A stretch of 64,000 bases of DNA from Dyadobacter fermentans DSM 18053 (GCF_000023125.1 NC_013037.1:6860501-6924500); one strand, 5' to 3'. Positions 1-9,342 are shown, counted from the first letter of the stretch. Made by a program: numbers and translations. Notes: generated by a model not told the origin, from the sequence alone.

Positions 1-451
1 GTATAAATCCTTTTGATTGCCTTTTCCGGGAGTCCTTGGCAAACTCGTGTCTCCATTGGATAGAGTCCATCTGAGTGTAAATAAACTCTTTGCGATCCAT
101 CGGATAGTTTTTTACATAGTAACCGTCCAAACGCAGACTTCGGTCACGGCTTAAAACTCGAAGACTATTCAGCAGGTTCTCGTTCCTGCTGAAAGTTGCG
201 GAGTCAATAAATGTCACAAAGTCAATGTCGCCAGGGTTGAGTTTCCTGGTTACGAAACTGCCATCTATCCACTGGTGAAAGCCCGTGCCGATAATGGCAA
301 TCAACGTTTCCATGTACACAGAAAAGTTTTCGAAAATCAGCCGCCTTGTTTCAGAGTGCGGAAATGCATCCACAAACTCCGCCTTGAACGTAAACCAGTC
401 AGTTTGTATAACGTCGTACGGCTTCAAGTTGCCGCTGATATCAAATTGCAA
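1..451 (-). CDS. DUF6932-like protein, 3' end cut by window
   Basis: The minus strand is open from 451 to the window edge, about 150 residues, with no ATG near the beginning. An in-frame TAA lies just upstream, so I place the start at the TTG at 449-451. That gives an N-terminus reading MQFDISGNLKPYDVI, the usual opening of the DUF6932 family. Further in are a GTGFHQWIDGSF segment and a GDIDFVTF segment, which resemble the G-S...D-x-D pattern of nucleotidyltransferase-fold proteins such as AbiEii or MNT relatives. That fold link is inference. The gene is short of its C-terminus. It stands 44 bp downstream of the ABC permease gene on the same strand. Function is unknown. Confidence 0.62.
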   Translation of the reverse strand, partial: MQFDISGNLKPYDVIQTDWFTFKAEFVDAFPHSETRRLIFENFSVYMETLIAIIGTGFHQWIDGSFVTRKLNPGDIDFVTFIDSATFSRNENLLNSLRVLSRDRSLRLDGYYVKNYPMDRKEFIYTQMDSIQWRHEFAKDSRKRQSKGFI

Positions 452-495
452 ATCGTGTGTGAATTTTTAGTTTAAAGATAACCAAAAATAAAACA

Positions 496-3039
496 CTAAA
501 CATCCTGCCGCAACACTTCCAGCGGTGGGCGGGACAAGATGCCGCGGCTATTGAGCAAACCGATAATGACAGTTAGCAACGAGACGAAAAGAAAGATCAA
601 GGCGATCGGCCAGAGCTCAGGGTTGAATTCGGATTCGAAGTTAAATTTTGCCAGGGCGAAACTGCCGATCACGGCGATCAGGATGCCGGTGAAGGCGGCG
701 AGGGCGCCGAGGAAGAAGTATTCCAGCGAGGTGATCACGAATATCTGTTTGCGGCTGGCGCCCAATGTGCGCAAAAGGACACTTTCCTGAATGCGCTGGT
801 ATTTGCTGATCATCACCGAAGCGATCAGAACGATCAGGCCTGTCAGAATGCTGAAACCGGCCATGAAGCGGATCACAAAGCCGATTTTGTTGAAAATATC
901 GTCCAAAACCCGCAAAACAAGGGCGAGGTCGATGATGGAAATGTTGGGATATTCCCTTACCAATGCCTGCTGGAACTGTGCGGAGATCTCGGGGTTGGGC
1001 ACGTGTGTGAGCATGGCGTGGAACTGCGGTGCGTCTTCAAGGACGCCGGTCGGGAATACCACCAGGAAGTTCGTGCGGACTTCACTCCAGTTTACTTCCC
1101 GGAAGCTGGCAATGCTTGTGTTCATAATGGTCCCCTGCACGTTGAAAACCAGCGTGTCGCCCAGTTCGAGGCGGCTTCTTTCCGCGAAACCCTGCTCGAC
1201 GGAAATGGGGATCAATGCGTCGGAAGGGTTGTAAGTACCCTGCCATTTTCCTTTGGTGATCTTTTCCGAAGAGGTCGTAGAATCGCGGAATGTGACGCGG
1301 TACTCACGGCCGAAAATGCGGCGCGACTGCTCGGCGGTGGTGTCGCCTTCGAAATCAGAGGCGGTTTTGCCATTCACTTCTTCGAGCCGCATGTTCACGA
1401 TCGGAACGCTCTGGTTAATGGGTACGTTCTGCGCTTTCGCAATGCGGAGCACGCCGTCTTTCTGGTGACTCTGAATGTCGAAAAGCACCATATTAGGCTG
1501 ATTGTCGCTCCCCGAAAGCTTCACACGGTTGAGCAGGATGGTTTGGATAAAAAACAGCGTGCATATCAGTGACGTGCCGAGGCCTACCGATACGATCAGG
1601 ATGGTAGTCTGGTTATTGGGACGGTACAAATTGGCAAGTCCCTGGCGCCAGAGGTAGCTCCAAGAAGTGGGGAAAAACCGGCGTACGAGCCACATGAGCA
1701 GACTTGCGATGCCGAACAAAATCAGGAACGAGGCCAGGATGCTGCCCGTAAATACCAGTGCCTGCACCCAGGTTTGCATTTGGAGAAACGAAAACCCGAA
1801 TATGAACAGGACAATCAGCCCGTACAATGCCCAGCTTACCGCGTCGCGTTCGGGATGGGAGGCGTCGGAGGCCGAGCGGAGGACGTTCAAAGGAGATACT
1901 TTGCGGATTGATACGAGCGGCGGCAATGCAAAAAGGATCGAAATCAGCACGCCAATGGCCAGTCCCTGACCGATGGCCGGCCAGGAGATGTCGGTGGTGA
2001 GGTCAAATGGAAGCAGGTCTTGCAGCACAACCGGCAAAAATTGCTGGATCACCGTACCCAGGATTGTGCCGAGAATGGTGCCGATCAACCCTATGCCGGC
2101 AATTTGAATGAGGTAAATCATGAATGCCTGAGAGGCTTTTACGCCGAGGCAGCGAAGTATGGCAATGGAATTGAGCTTCTCGCGTACGTAAATGTGTATC
2201 GCGCTCGCCACGCCTATGCACCCGAGGAGCAATGCCACAAATCCCACCAGCGACAAAAAACGGGTCAGGTCACGGAAGGAGCGTCCGGTATCTTCTTTCT
2301 GGCTCTGAACGGTGTTGAAGTCAAGGTCGTAGCGTTCGAATTTCGGTTCCAGCGTTTTAACCATCTTCTCGACATCCGTTTTTGCAGGATATTTGAAATA
2401 ATACCTGTACCCGACGCGGCTGCCTTTCTGCATGAGGCCCGTTTGATCGAGAAAGCGCATCGGAATGTACACAACCGGCGCTACGGAGGCGGTAATGCCG
2501 GTGGAGCCGGGCGCTTTTTCCAGCACACCCGCAATGGCGAACGTCACCTCGCCGATCCGGATCGAATCGCCGACCTGCGCGCGGTATTGGAGCATGAGTG
2601 TTTGGTCCACCAGCGCCTCCTGGCGGTCGCGGAAGGTCTTTTCAGCCGATACGGGAATCGTTTCCAGCTTTCCGTAATAGGGGAAATCGCCGGCTAGCGC
2701 CTTCACCTGTGTAAGCCTGCTGCCGCCGCCTTTGTTGAAATAAACCATCGAAGCGAATGCTCGTTCTTCCGAGCGCACTTTGCCCAGCGAATCCACAAAG
2801 GCCATCGCCTTTCCTTAAATCTTTTTGCCGCTGTAAATGGATAAATCGGCGCCGATGAGCGTCGCCGCCTGGCTGTCGATATTCTCGCGGAGGTTATCGC
2901 CCAGCGAATAAATGGCCACCAGCGCCGCGATGCCGAGGATAATGGAAGATATGAACAGGGCCAGCCGCGCACGGTTTTTCCGACTGTCGCGCCAGGCCAT
3001 TTGCAGTAACCAGGAAAATTTGATCGTATTGGGGTTCAT
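496..3039 (-). pseudogene. ABC transporter permease (FtsX/MacB-like), interrupted by in-frame TAA
   Basis: This reads as one permease of about 847 codons from the ATG at 3039, broken by a TAA at 2815-2817 after 74 codons. Both halves are in the same frame: the first ends GADLSIYSGKKI and the second resumes GKAMAFVDSLGKV. The N-terminal part has the cytoplasmic AWRDSRKNRARL segment and the first membrane helix. The rest holds two periplasmic domains and two FtsX-type membrane blocks (e.g. RCLGVKASQ and RTLGASRKQ coupling loops) and ends in PPLEVLRQDV. The family exports substrates or lipoproteins with a LolD-type ATPase, which is the gene 13 bp upstream. One substitution in a sense codon such as CAA or GAA would create this stop, so it may be a recent mutation or a base-call error. 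Restart at the ATG at 2805 would lack the first membrane helix. Confidence 0.85.
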
Positions 3040-3052
3040 CGGGGAATCACGG

Positions 3053-3730
3053 TTAGCTTGCCTCCACAATTTTTCCGCCCTTAATGCGGATAATGCGCTG
3101 GGTTTTGGCAGCGAGTTCGAGGTCGTGCGTGACCACCACCAGCGTAGTGCCGGCCTCGCGGTTGAGGTCGAAAAGCAGCTTTACCACTTTTTCACTCGTT
3201 TCGGCATCGAGGTTGCCGGTCGGCTCGTCGGCGAACAGGATTTGCGGCTGGTTCGAGAATGCACGGGCGAGCGATACGCGCTGCTGTTCCCCGCCGCTGA
3301 GCTGGGTGGGATAATGGTGGCTGCGTTCGGCCAGGCCCACTTTGTCGAGCAGGTCGAGGGCGCGCTGTTTCACATTCTTTTCACCGCGCAGCTCCATCGG
3401 CACCATTACGTTTTCCAAAGCCGTGAGCGTCGGGAGCAGCTGGAAATTCTGGAAGATAAATCCGACATACTGGTTACGCACGGCGGCAAGCTGGTCTTCG
3501 TTCAGCCCGTTGAGGCGGGTTCCGTGCAGCTCTACGCTGCCAGATGTAGACCGGTCGAGCCCGGCGCAGAGGCCCAGAAGCGTCGTTTTACCGCTTCCGG
3601 AAGGGCCCACAATGGAGACGATCGAGCCGGTTTCGATGGAAAAACTGATATTGTCGAGGACTTTGAGGGTGCGGTCACCGCTTTTGTATATTTTACTGAC
3701 TTCGTGCAGATCGAGTATGGTATTCATCAA
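3053..3730 (-). CDS. ABC transporter ATP-binding protein, LolD/MacB type
   Basis: A 225-residue ATPase subunit that energises the adjoining FtsX-type permease. Visible motifs are Walker A GPSGSGKTT (about residues 40-48), the Q-loop in IFQNFQ, the signature LSGGEQQR, Walker B ILFADEPTGNLD and the switch histidine in VVTHD. The ADEPTGNLD wording and the short length are typical of the LolD/MacB/FtsE branch. The start is one of two adjacent ATGs (3730 or 3727). The permease gene begins 13 bp after the stop, so the two are almost certainly cotranscribed. The substrate cannot be told from sequence. LolCDE-like lipoprotein release is less likely because only one large permease is present. Confidence 0.93.
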   Translation of the reverse strand: MMNTILDLHEVSKIYKSGDRTLKVLDNISFSIETGSIVSIVGPSGSGKTTLLGLCAGLDRSTSGSVELHGTRLNGLNEDQLAAVRNQYVGFIFQNFQLLPTLTALENVMVPMELRGEKNVKQRALDLLDKVGLAERSHHYPTQLSGGEQQRVSLARAFSNQPQILFADEPTGNLDAETSEKVVKLLFDLNREAGTTLVVVTHDLELAAKTQRIIRIKGGKIVEAS

Positions 3731-3903
3731 TCGTTTTTTCTTTTATGTTTGCGTGGTGCTCGTACCGGCAACCGCGGAAGACCTAATTTGGGCCTTTTCG
3801 GCATTTGCTTCTCATAAATATAGTTTAAACGGTGTATAAATGAGCGTGAATGGCCGGGTATGCGTTTTTTAACTACAAATTTTGTACCCTTTCGATACCT
3901 ACT

Positions 3904-4599
3904 ATGATCGCAGTGCGTCATTTCAAAACATTTGTAACATTATCCCTGCTCGCGACCGTACTGTTTTCGTGCGGCGGCGAGAAAAAAGAGGAGGCGGCTC
4001 AGGATGCCGGTTCCACACAAACTGCGGCAAAAGCAACGCCCGCGAAAAAGAAAACGATCGTTTTTTTTGGCAACAGCCTCACCGCCGGTTACGGCCTCGA
4101 TGATCCGTCACAGGCATTTGCCGGACTGATCCAGAAACGCATCGACTCGCTCGGCCTGAACTACAAGGTCATCAATGCCGGAGTGAGCGGTGAAACCACA
4201 TCGGGCGGGAATAGCCGCATCGACTGGCTGCTCAAACAACCGCTCGACGTTTTCGTTCTCGAACTAGGCGGCAACGACGGCCTGCGGGGCATTCCGGTTT
4301 CAGAAACGAAGAAAAACCTGCAAGAGATCCTGGACAAGGTAAAGGCGAAATATCCGGATGCGAAACGCGTGCTGGCAGGAATGCAAATCCCGCCAAACAT
4401 GGGCCAGAAATACGCAACGGAATTTAAAGAAGTATATGCTGATCTTGCCGAGAAGAACGATGTAACGCTCATCCCATTCCTGCTCGAAGGGGTGGGAGGC
4501 GAGTCCAAACTGAACCAGTCCGACGGCATTCACCCCACCGCGGAAGGGCACAAGATACTGGCCGAAAATGTGTGGATAAGGATTAAAGACATATTATAA
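3904..4599 (+). CDS. GDSL-type esterase / TesA-like lipoprotein
   Basis: A secreted SGNH hydrolase of 231 residues, probably an arylesterase or acyl-CoA thioesterase I-like enzyme. I chose the ATG at 3904 because it gives a clean lipoprotein signal, MIAVRHFKTF... ending in the lipobox LFSC with Cys23. The longer open frame from 3850 adds 18 non-signal residues. A charged, Ala-rich linker follows the Cys. The catalytic blocks are GNSLTAGYG (Ser58), the Gly block around INAGVSGETT, GGND (Asn of the oxyanion hole) and DGIHP (Asp207, His210). It stands alone, divergent from the ABC pair, and ends at a strong hairpin. The in vivo substrate is unknown. Confidence 0.9.
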   Translation: MIAVRHFKTFVTLSLLATVLFSCGGEKKEEAAQDAGSTQTAAKATPAKKKTIVFFGNSLTAGYGLDDPSQAFAGLIQKRIDSLGLNYKVINAGVSGETTSGGNSRIDWLLKQPLDVFVLELGGNDGLRGIPVSETKKNLQEILDKVKAKYPDAKRVLAGMQIPPNMGQKYATEFKEVYADLAEKNDVTLIPFLLEGVGGESKLNQSDGIHPTAEGHKILAENVWIRIKDIL

Positions 4600-4629
4600 C
4601 AAAGAACCCGCTCGCTGGCGGGTTCTTTG
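4600..4629. terminator. bidirectional hairpin terminator
   Basis: Perfect 12-bp stem (CAAAGAACCCGC with its complement) and a 6-nt loop, followed by CTTTTT on the plus strand. It lies between the convergent TesA-like gene and the stress-protein gene ending at 4635. Confidence 0.85.
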
Positions 4630-4634
4630 CTTTT

Positions 4635-5186
4635 TCAGACTGTATAATTTTCGTTGCCGTGGAGTTGCCGGGCGCCGTAGCGGTTCCAGGCTTCGATGAT
4701 CTCCATCCGGTCCTCGATTGTATGCGGGGTAAACGAAATGATCGTTTCGCCCGCGCGAATGCTCGATTCAAACGCTTCTGCGTGTTCTTTGGGAACGCCG
4801 CGGTTGTGCAATGCGCCCACAATGCCACCTGTGAGGCCACCGGCGCCGGCACCCGTCAATGCGGCCAACAGCGGCCCGGCCACGGCAATGCCCAGGCCCG
4901 GGATGATCACTGTCGTCCCGATGGCGATCAATGCGCCGGCAATCGCCCCGGCGGTGCCGCCGATCGCCGATCCGATACCCGCATTTTCCAAGGTGGAATG
5001 CGCGGGTTTTTCATCCTCGATCTCCTGATGATGTACACGATGCGTTTCGTCCGACACGATCACATTGATCTCGTCGGGCTTATAGCCGCGGTACATTAGC
5101 TCGTCGAACGCTTTCTGGGCATCCAGTCGGCTGGCAAATGCCGCATTCACGAGTGAAGGATAATTGTATTCAACTTTTGTTTCCAT
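4635..5186 (-). CDS. general stress protein 17M-like protein with glycine-zipper membrane region
   Basis: 183 residues. The N-terminal half (about 12-50, with SRLDAQKAFDEL and NVIVSDE) resembles the heat-induced stress protein YflT/GSP17M domain, which binds no known ligand. The middle (about 72-130) is a hydrophobic Gly/Ala-rich stretch with repeated GxxxG-type spacing (GSAIGGTAGAIAG, GAGAGGLTGGIVG), typical of glycine-zipper membrane hairpins. The C-terminus is again YflT-like (AGETIISF). Proteins of this layout are common in Bacteroidota and are often stress-associated. The small membrane-protein gene at 5262-5426 lies upstream on the same strand but is separated by a terminator. Role unknown beyond a probable envelope-stress link. 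Confidence 0.8.
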   Translation of the reverse strand: METKVEYNYPSLVNAAFASRLDAQKAFDELMYRGYKPDEINVIVSDETHRVHHQEIEDEKPAHSTLENAGIGSAIGGTAGAIAGALIAIGTTVIIPGLGIAVAGPLLAALTGAGAGGLTGGIVGALHNRGVPKEHAEAFESSIRAGETIISFTPHTIEDRMEIIEAWNRYGARQLHGNENYTV

Positions 5187-5205
5187 GATTTTCCTGGTTT
5201 AAAAA

Positions 5206-5239
5206 AGCCCGGAACGCTCGATGACTTGCGTTCCGGGCT
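5206..5239 (-). terminator. Rho-independent terminator of the 54-residue membrane-protein gene
   Basis: A 12-bp perfect stem (AGCCCGGAACGC and its complement) with a 10-nt loop. Six A residues on the plus strand directly beside it become the U tract of a minus-strand transcript. Confidence 0.85.
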
Positions 5240-5261
5240 GCAATGCCGAATGGAGGTTTTG

Positions 5262-5426
5262 CTATACTACCCTGTCACCGCGTATCACGCGCAGGATAAT
5301 GGCGATCACCGCGATCACCAGCAGAATGTGAATGATGTTTCCTAATCCAAAACTTGCAAAGCCGAAATAGCCGATCAGCCAAAGGATCACCAGGATGACC
5401 GCTATCGTATAAAGGAGATTTCCCAT
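5262..5426 (-). CDS. small membrane protein, Lmo0937 family
   Basis: A 54-residue protein read directly from the DNA. It begins MGNLLYTIAVILVILWLIGY and ends VIRGDRVV. It has two hydrophobic helices (about 5-22 and 30-47) joined by a glycine-rich turn (FGFASFGLGN), the pattern of the Lmo0937/YqaE-like small membrane proteins that are often induced by stress. The ATG lies just downstream of a purine run (AAAGGAGATT on the opposite reading), and the gene has its own terminator. The function of the family is unknown. Confidence 0.8.
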   Translation of the reverse strand: MGNLLYTIAVILVILWLIGYFGFASFGLGNIIHILLVIAVIAIILRVIRGDRVV

Positions 5427-5651
5427 CGTTGTAAAATTTTGAGTTAGAGTTAATTTAGATATAGCAGGATTATATCAATTTAAATGCCAGGCACATTCCC
5501 GCAGCTCAAAACGGGATATTTCCACGGTTTCTACAATATTTGCGTCGTTCGCGGCTGTTACTCCGTCCAGTTGTAGAAAATTTTCTCAAAAAACGGATGG
5601 TACCGGCCGGCACTTGTCGTCATTTTCCCGATTCCCTTTCCATTCTTTACA

Positions 5652-6470
5652 ATGAAAAAAGCATTTCTCTCGCTCCTCGTATTTGTTTTGTTTGCGCTTA
5701 GCCAGGTTCACGCCGCCCGGGTGGACACCGTGGAGGTGAACAGCGCGACCATGAAAAAAAGCCTTAAAGTGGTGGTAGTGCGGCCTGCGGCTTACGATGC
5801 CGGCAAGGAGTTCCCCGTGGTTTACCTCCTGCATGGGTACAGCGGCAACCACGCCAACTGGATCACGAAAGCGCCCAACATCCAGAAAGCCGCCGACCAG
5901 TATAACATGATCATCGTGTGCCCCAACGGCGGTTTCAGCAGCTGGTATTGGGATAGTCCTGTGGACCCGCAGTCGCAGTTTGAGACCTATGTTTCCAAAG
6001 AGCTGGTATCCTATGTGGACCAGCATTATAAGACGGTCAAGGACCGCAAGGGCCGGGGGATTACCGGGTTGAGCATGGGCGGACATGGCGCTTTGTACCT
6101 CGCATTCCGGCACCAGGACGTGTACGGAACGGCGGGCAGCATGAGCGGCGGCGTGGATATCCGCCCGTTCCCCAACAATTGGGACATGGCCAAGCGCCTG
6201 GGCAGCTACGCCGAGCAGCCCGAAAGATGGGAGAAGAATACGGTCATTAATATGCTCCATTTGCTAACGCCTAACTCCCTCTCGCTCATTATTGACTGTG
6301 GCACCGACGATTTCTTCTACGGCGTGAACCAAAACCTACACGAGCAGCTCGAATACCGCAAGATCCCGCATGACTACATTTCACGCCCCGGTGCGCACAA
6401 CTGGCCATACTGGGAAAATGCAGTCCAGCATCAATTGCTCTTTATGCACAATTACTTCAATAAGAAATAA
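5652..6470 (+). CDS. secreted esterase, PF00756 (esterase D / feruloyl-esterase-like)
   Basis: 272 residues with a Sec signal peptide (MKKAFLSLLVFVLFALSQVHA, cleavage after about residue 21) and one alpha/beta-hydrolase domain. It shows LLHGYSG (oxyanion region), the nucleophile elbow GLSMGGHG with Ser141, the acid in DCGTDDFF and the catalytic His in PGAHNWPYW. PF00756 covers S-formylglutathione hydrolase, feruloyl and acetylxylan esterases and mycolyltransferases. A periplasmic location and the next gene, a CE15-like esterase 24 bp downstream, favour a role in removing ester groups from plant polysaccharide. The exact substrate is inference. Confidence 0.9.
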   Translation: MKKAFLSLLVFVLFALSQVHAARVDTVEVNSATMKKSLKVVVVRPAAYDAGKEFPVVYLLHGYSGNHANWITKAPNIQKAADQYNMIIVCPNGGFSSWYWDSPVDPQSQFETYVSKELVSYVDQHYKTVKDRKGRGITGLSMGGHGALYLAFRHQDVYGTAGSMSGGVDIRPFPNNWDMAKRLGSYAEQPERWEKNTVINMLHLLTPNSLSLIIDCGTDDFFYGVNQNLHEQLEYRKIPHDYISRPGAHNWPYWENAVQHQLLFMHNYFNKK

Positions 6471-6494
6471 TCGTCAATTTGCATTAACAGGCTC

Positions 6495-7742
6495 ATGATG
6501 AGGATATTGTTTCTTGTAGTCACCTGGTGTCTCGTTGTTTTTCCAAAACTTTCACATGCCCAGGATGTGCAGCGACTGCCCGATCCGCTTCTTTTTAATA
6601 ATGGTAAAAAGGTAAAATCTGCGAAAGACTGGGAGCGCAGGCGGCAGGAAATCCGCGAAACGATGACCCGGGAAATGTACGGAGCCGCACCGCAGCAGCC
6701 GAAAAACATGCGGTTCGAGGTTTTTGATCTTGACAAAAATGCGCTGGGCGGTAAAGCCACGCGTAAGCAAGTGACGATCCATATTACCGAAAAAGGGAGG
6801 CAAGCGAAGTTCGATCTGCTGATTTACATTCCAAATCAAGCCAAACAGCCTGTGCCGGCTATTATCGGCCTCAATTTCATCGGTAACCAGGCCATTCACC
6901 CCGATCCGGGGATTAAGCTCACCACTGCCTGGGTGGAGAACAGCCGGATGTTCCCGTGCGGGGCCGACGGCAGAGCTACCGATGCTTGCCGGGGTGTAAA
7001 TGCCTCGCAATGGGCTGTGGACAGCATTCTCGCACGCGGGTATGCGCTCGTGACGCTGTACCGTGAGGAGGTCGCTTCCGACCGGAAGGCACAGGCATTT
7101 CAAACGGGCATTCACCCGCTCTACCCCGAATTGCAACAGCGGGAGGATAATTTCGGGACGATTGCTGCCTGGGCATGGGCGCTCAGCCGCGGGCTGGATT
7201 ACCTCGAAACGGACAGGGATATTGATGCGAAACGAGTAGCCGTGTTCGGTTTTTCGCGGTTGGGCAAGGCTGCGCTCTGGGCCGGTGCAACCGACCGCCG
7301 TTTTGCTGCCGTGCTGAGCAATGAGTCGGGGGCGGGTGGCGGAAAGCAGTTCCGCCGTGGTGTGGGTGAGGACATCAACCGCCTTTGCACGGCATTCCCG
7401 CACTGGTTCGCCAGGAATTTTGCGCATTATAGAGGAAAAGATTCCGAACTGCCGTTCGATCAGCATTTCGTCCTTTCGCTCATTGCTCCGCGACCCGTAT
7501 ACCTTGCAACCGCCGAAGACGATAAGAATTCCGATCCGCAGGGTGAGTTTGCCACCGCGCGGGCTGCGGATGCTGTGTACCGTTTTCTCGGGACGAACGG
7601 TTTTCCGGACGGGGCGTTTCCGCCGTTGAATCAGCCCCTGATGGGCCAAATCGGCTTTCATATCCGGCCGGGAGGGCATGATGTTAAAATGTTCGACTGG
7701 ATACAGATTTTAAATTTCTCTGATTTACATTTGCAAAAATAG
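6495..7742 (+). CDS. CE15-like glucuronoyl methylesterase
   Basis: 415 residues with signal peptide (to about SHAQD, residue 24). The alpha/beta-hydrolase core carries the CE15 nucleophile signature GxSRxGK (GFSRLGKAAL, Ser254), the following conserved ESGAGGG segment (about 277-283) and the catalytic His in GGHDVKMF (His395). CE15 enzymes cleave esters between lignin alcohols and 4-O-methyl-glucuronic acid on xylan. Bacterial members are often annotated as acetylxylan esterases. The first two codons are both ATG. It forms a short operon with the esterase upstream and probably with the FucP-type transporter 35 bp downstream, consistent with harvesting hemicellulose sugars. Confidence 0.87.
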   Translation: MMRILFLVVTWCLVVFPKLSHAQDVQRLPDPLLFNNGKKVKSAKDWERRRQEIRETMTREMYGAAPQQPKNMRFEVFDLDKNALGGKATRKQVTIHITEKGRQAKFDLLIYIPNQAKQPVPAIIGLNFIGNQAIHPDPGIKLTTAWVENSRMFPCGADGRATDACRGVNASQWAVDSILARGYALVTLYREEVASDRKAQAFQTGIHPLYPELQQREDNFGTIAAWAWALSRGLDYLETDRDIDAKRVAVFGFSRLGKAALWAGATDRRFAAVLSNESGAGGGKQFRRGVGEDINRLCTAFPHWFARNFAHYRGKDSELPFDQHFVLSLIAPRPVYLATAEDDKNSDPQGEFATARAADAVYRFLGTNGFPDGAFPPLNQPLMGQIGFHIRPGGHDVKMFDWIQILNFSDLHLQK

Positions 7743-7777
7743 ACCGAACCTAATATTTAATTTTACTATTCAGCTAA

Positions 7778-9031
7778 ATGAGCAACCATTCCTCCGCCGG
7801 CACCGTTCACGCCTCCCCGCCCAAGTTCACCGACAAAAAATACCTGGTTACGCTGGTATTCGTCACCTCCCTTTTCATGTTTTGGGGAATCGCCATTACG
7901 ATGGGGGACGTGCTCAACAAGCATTTCCAGAAAGTGCTGAGCCTGACCAAGACGCAGTCGGCGTTCGTGCAGTTTGCCATTTTCGGGGCTTACTTCATCA
8001 TGGGTATCCCGGCGGGCTTGTTCATGAAGCGTTTTGGTTATAAGAGCGGCGTGTTACTCGGCTTGTCGCTGTTTGCGTTGGGTTCGTTTCTGTTTGTTCC
8101 GGCTGCAAGCACCGCTTCATTTCCATTCTTTGGCATCGCGCTTTTCATTCTGGGCTGCGGCTTGGCAACGCTCGAAACCGTCGCGCACCCGTTTGTAGCA
8201 TCGCTGGGCGACCAGCGTACCAGCGACCAGCGCATTAATTTTGCCCAGGCATTCAATGCATTAGGTGCGATCCTCGGGCCGGCTATCGGCGGTTTCTTCC
8301 TGTTTCGCGACCATATCGAAGGCAGTACCGACCTCACCTCGGTGCGTAACCTGTATATCGCCATCGGTTCGGTGATTGCGCTGATCGCCCTGGCGTTTTC
8401 GTTCGTGAAAGTGCCTGCGCTCATCGACCCGCATGCGGCGGATGTTGACCCGGATGCGGTCAACGTGGATTCGGAGCCGGGTAAAACGCTTTTTCAACAC
8501 CGTCATTTTGTGTGGGCCGTCATTGCCCAGTTCTTCAATGTGGCGGCGCAGGGCGGCACGTGGGCATTTTTTATCAACTACGGGCACGAGAAAATGGGCT
8601 TCTCCGATGCGGTGGCGGCCAACTATATGATCGGTTTCATGGCGCTCATGCTTGCCGGCCGTTTCGTGGGTACTTTCCTGATGCGCTTCATTGCTCCGCA
8701 TACCTTGCTGGCGATCTTTGCATTCAGTAACATCGTGATGTGCCTCATTATCGCGCAGGCGTGGGGATGGCCGTCGTTCATTGCGCTGATGATGCTCAAC
8801 TTCTTTTTCAGCATCATGTTCCCGACGATTTTTAGTCTCGGTCTCAAAAACCTGGGCCCGCACACGCAGCAGGGCTCCTCATTTATCGCGATGGGCGTAG
8901 CCGGAGGGGCATTTTTCCCGTTCCTGATGGGCGCGGTGGCAGAAACCAATGTGGCGCACGCGTACTATCTGCCGATCATCTGCTATTCGGTGATCTTCCT
9001 GTTTGGATATAAATTTTATAAAGCACATTAA
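7778..9031 (+). CDS. sugar MFS transporter, FucP family
   Basis: 417 residues and about 12 membrane helices. The segment TSLFMFWGIAITMGDVLNKHFQKVL at the first helix matches the L-fucose:H+ symporter FucP family. Family features seen include the KTQSAFVQFAIFGAYF helix 2, GMP-type GIPAGLFMKRFGYK loop, LETVAHPFV and the QAFNALGAILGP segment. The family carries L-fucose, glucose/galactose or other monosaccharides into the cytoplasm. Substrate is not fixed by the sequence. Neighbours are a glucuronoyl esterase upstream and a ROK kinase downstream, which suggests uptake followed by phosphorylation. A link to the deoxysugar cluster at 32-41 kb is possible but not shown. Confidence 0.92.
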   Translation: MSNHSSAGTVHASPPKFTDKKYLVTLVFVTSLFMFWGIAITMGDVLNKHFQKVLSLTKTQSAFVQFAIFGAYFIMGIPAGLFMKRFGYKSGVLLGLSLFALGSFLFVPAASTASFPFFGIALFILGCGLATLETVAHPFVASLGDQRTSDQRINFAQAFNALGAILGPAIGGFFLFRDHIEGSTDLTSVRNLYIAIGSVIALIALAFSFVKVPALIDPHAADVDPDAVNVDSEPGKTLFQHRHFVWAVIAQFFNVAAQGGTWAFFINYGHEKMGFSDAVAANYMIGFMALMLAGRFVGTFLMRFIAPHTLLAIFAFSNIVMCLIIAQAWGWPSFIALMMLNFFFSIMFPTIFSLGLKNLGPHTQQGSSFIAMGVAGGAFFPFLMGAVAETNVAHAYYLPIICYSVIFLFGYKFYKAH

Positions 9032-9333
9032 GGGACTTCGGCCGTCGGCTATCGGCATTCGGCTTTTCGGTTACTTGTAAAGTCATCAGTTGAAAGCCGG
9101 CGGCAGATTTGGATAAAATCTTATTAAAATATTAAGGGACTTCGGCTGTCGGCTATCAGCATTCGGCTTTTCGGTTACTTGTAAAGTCATCAGTTGAAAG
9201 CCGGCGGCCGATTCGGATAGAATTATTAGTAATATTAAGGGACTTCGGCTGTCGGCTATCAGCTATCGGCATTTGGCTTACTTGTAAACATCAGCCGAAA
9301 GCCGACGGCCGACTGCCGAAGTATTATAACAAC
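9028..9333. repeat. three tandem ~103-bp repeats with long internal inverted repeats
   Basis: This fills the gap between the transporter and the ROK kinase. Units begin TTAAGGGACTTCGG at 9028, 9132 and 9235, so the spacing is 104 and 103 bp. Copies 1 and 2 are nearly identical. Copy 3 is shorter and more diverged. Inside each unit a CGGCTATCGGC-type motif faces a later AGCCGGCGGC motif, so each copy can fold into an imperfect hairpin. In copy 3 the arms run nearly end to end (CTTCGGCTGTCGGCT facing a GACTGCCGAAG end). I see no protein-coding frame here. Confidence 0.9.
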
Positions 9334-9342
9334 ACATAACAA

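Noticed and set aside
2703..2972. 89-codon minus-strand frame overlapping the permease interruption, which could suggest a frameshift
   Set aside because: The two permease halves are in the same frame on either side of TAA, so a nonsense codon explains the break and this frame is an arginine-rich shadow.
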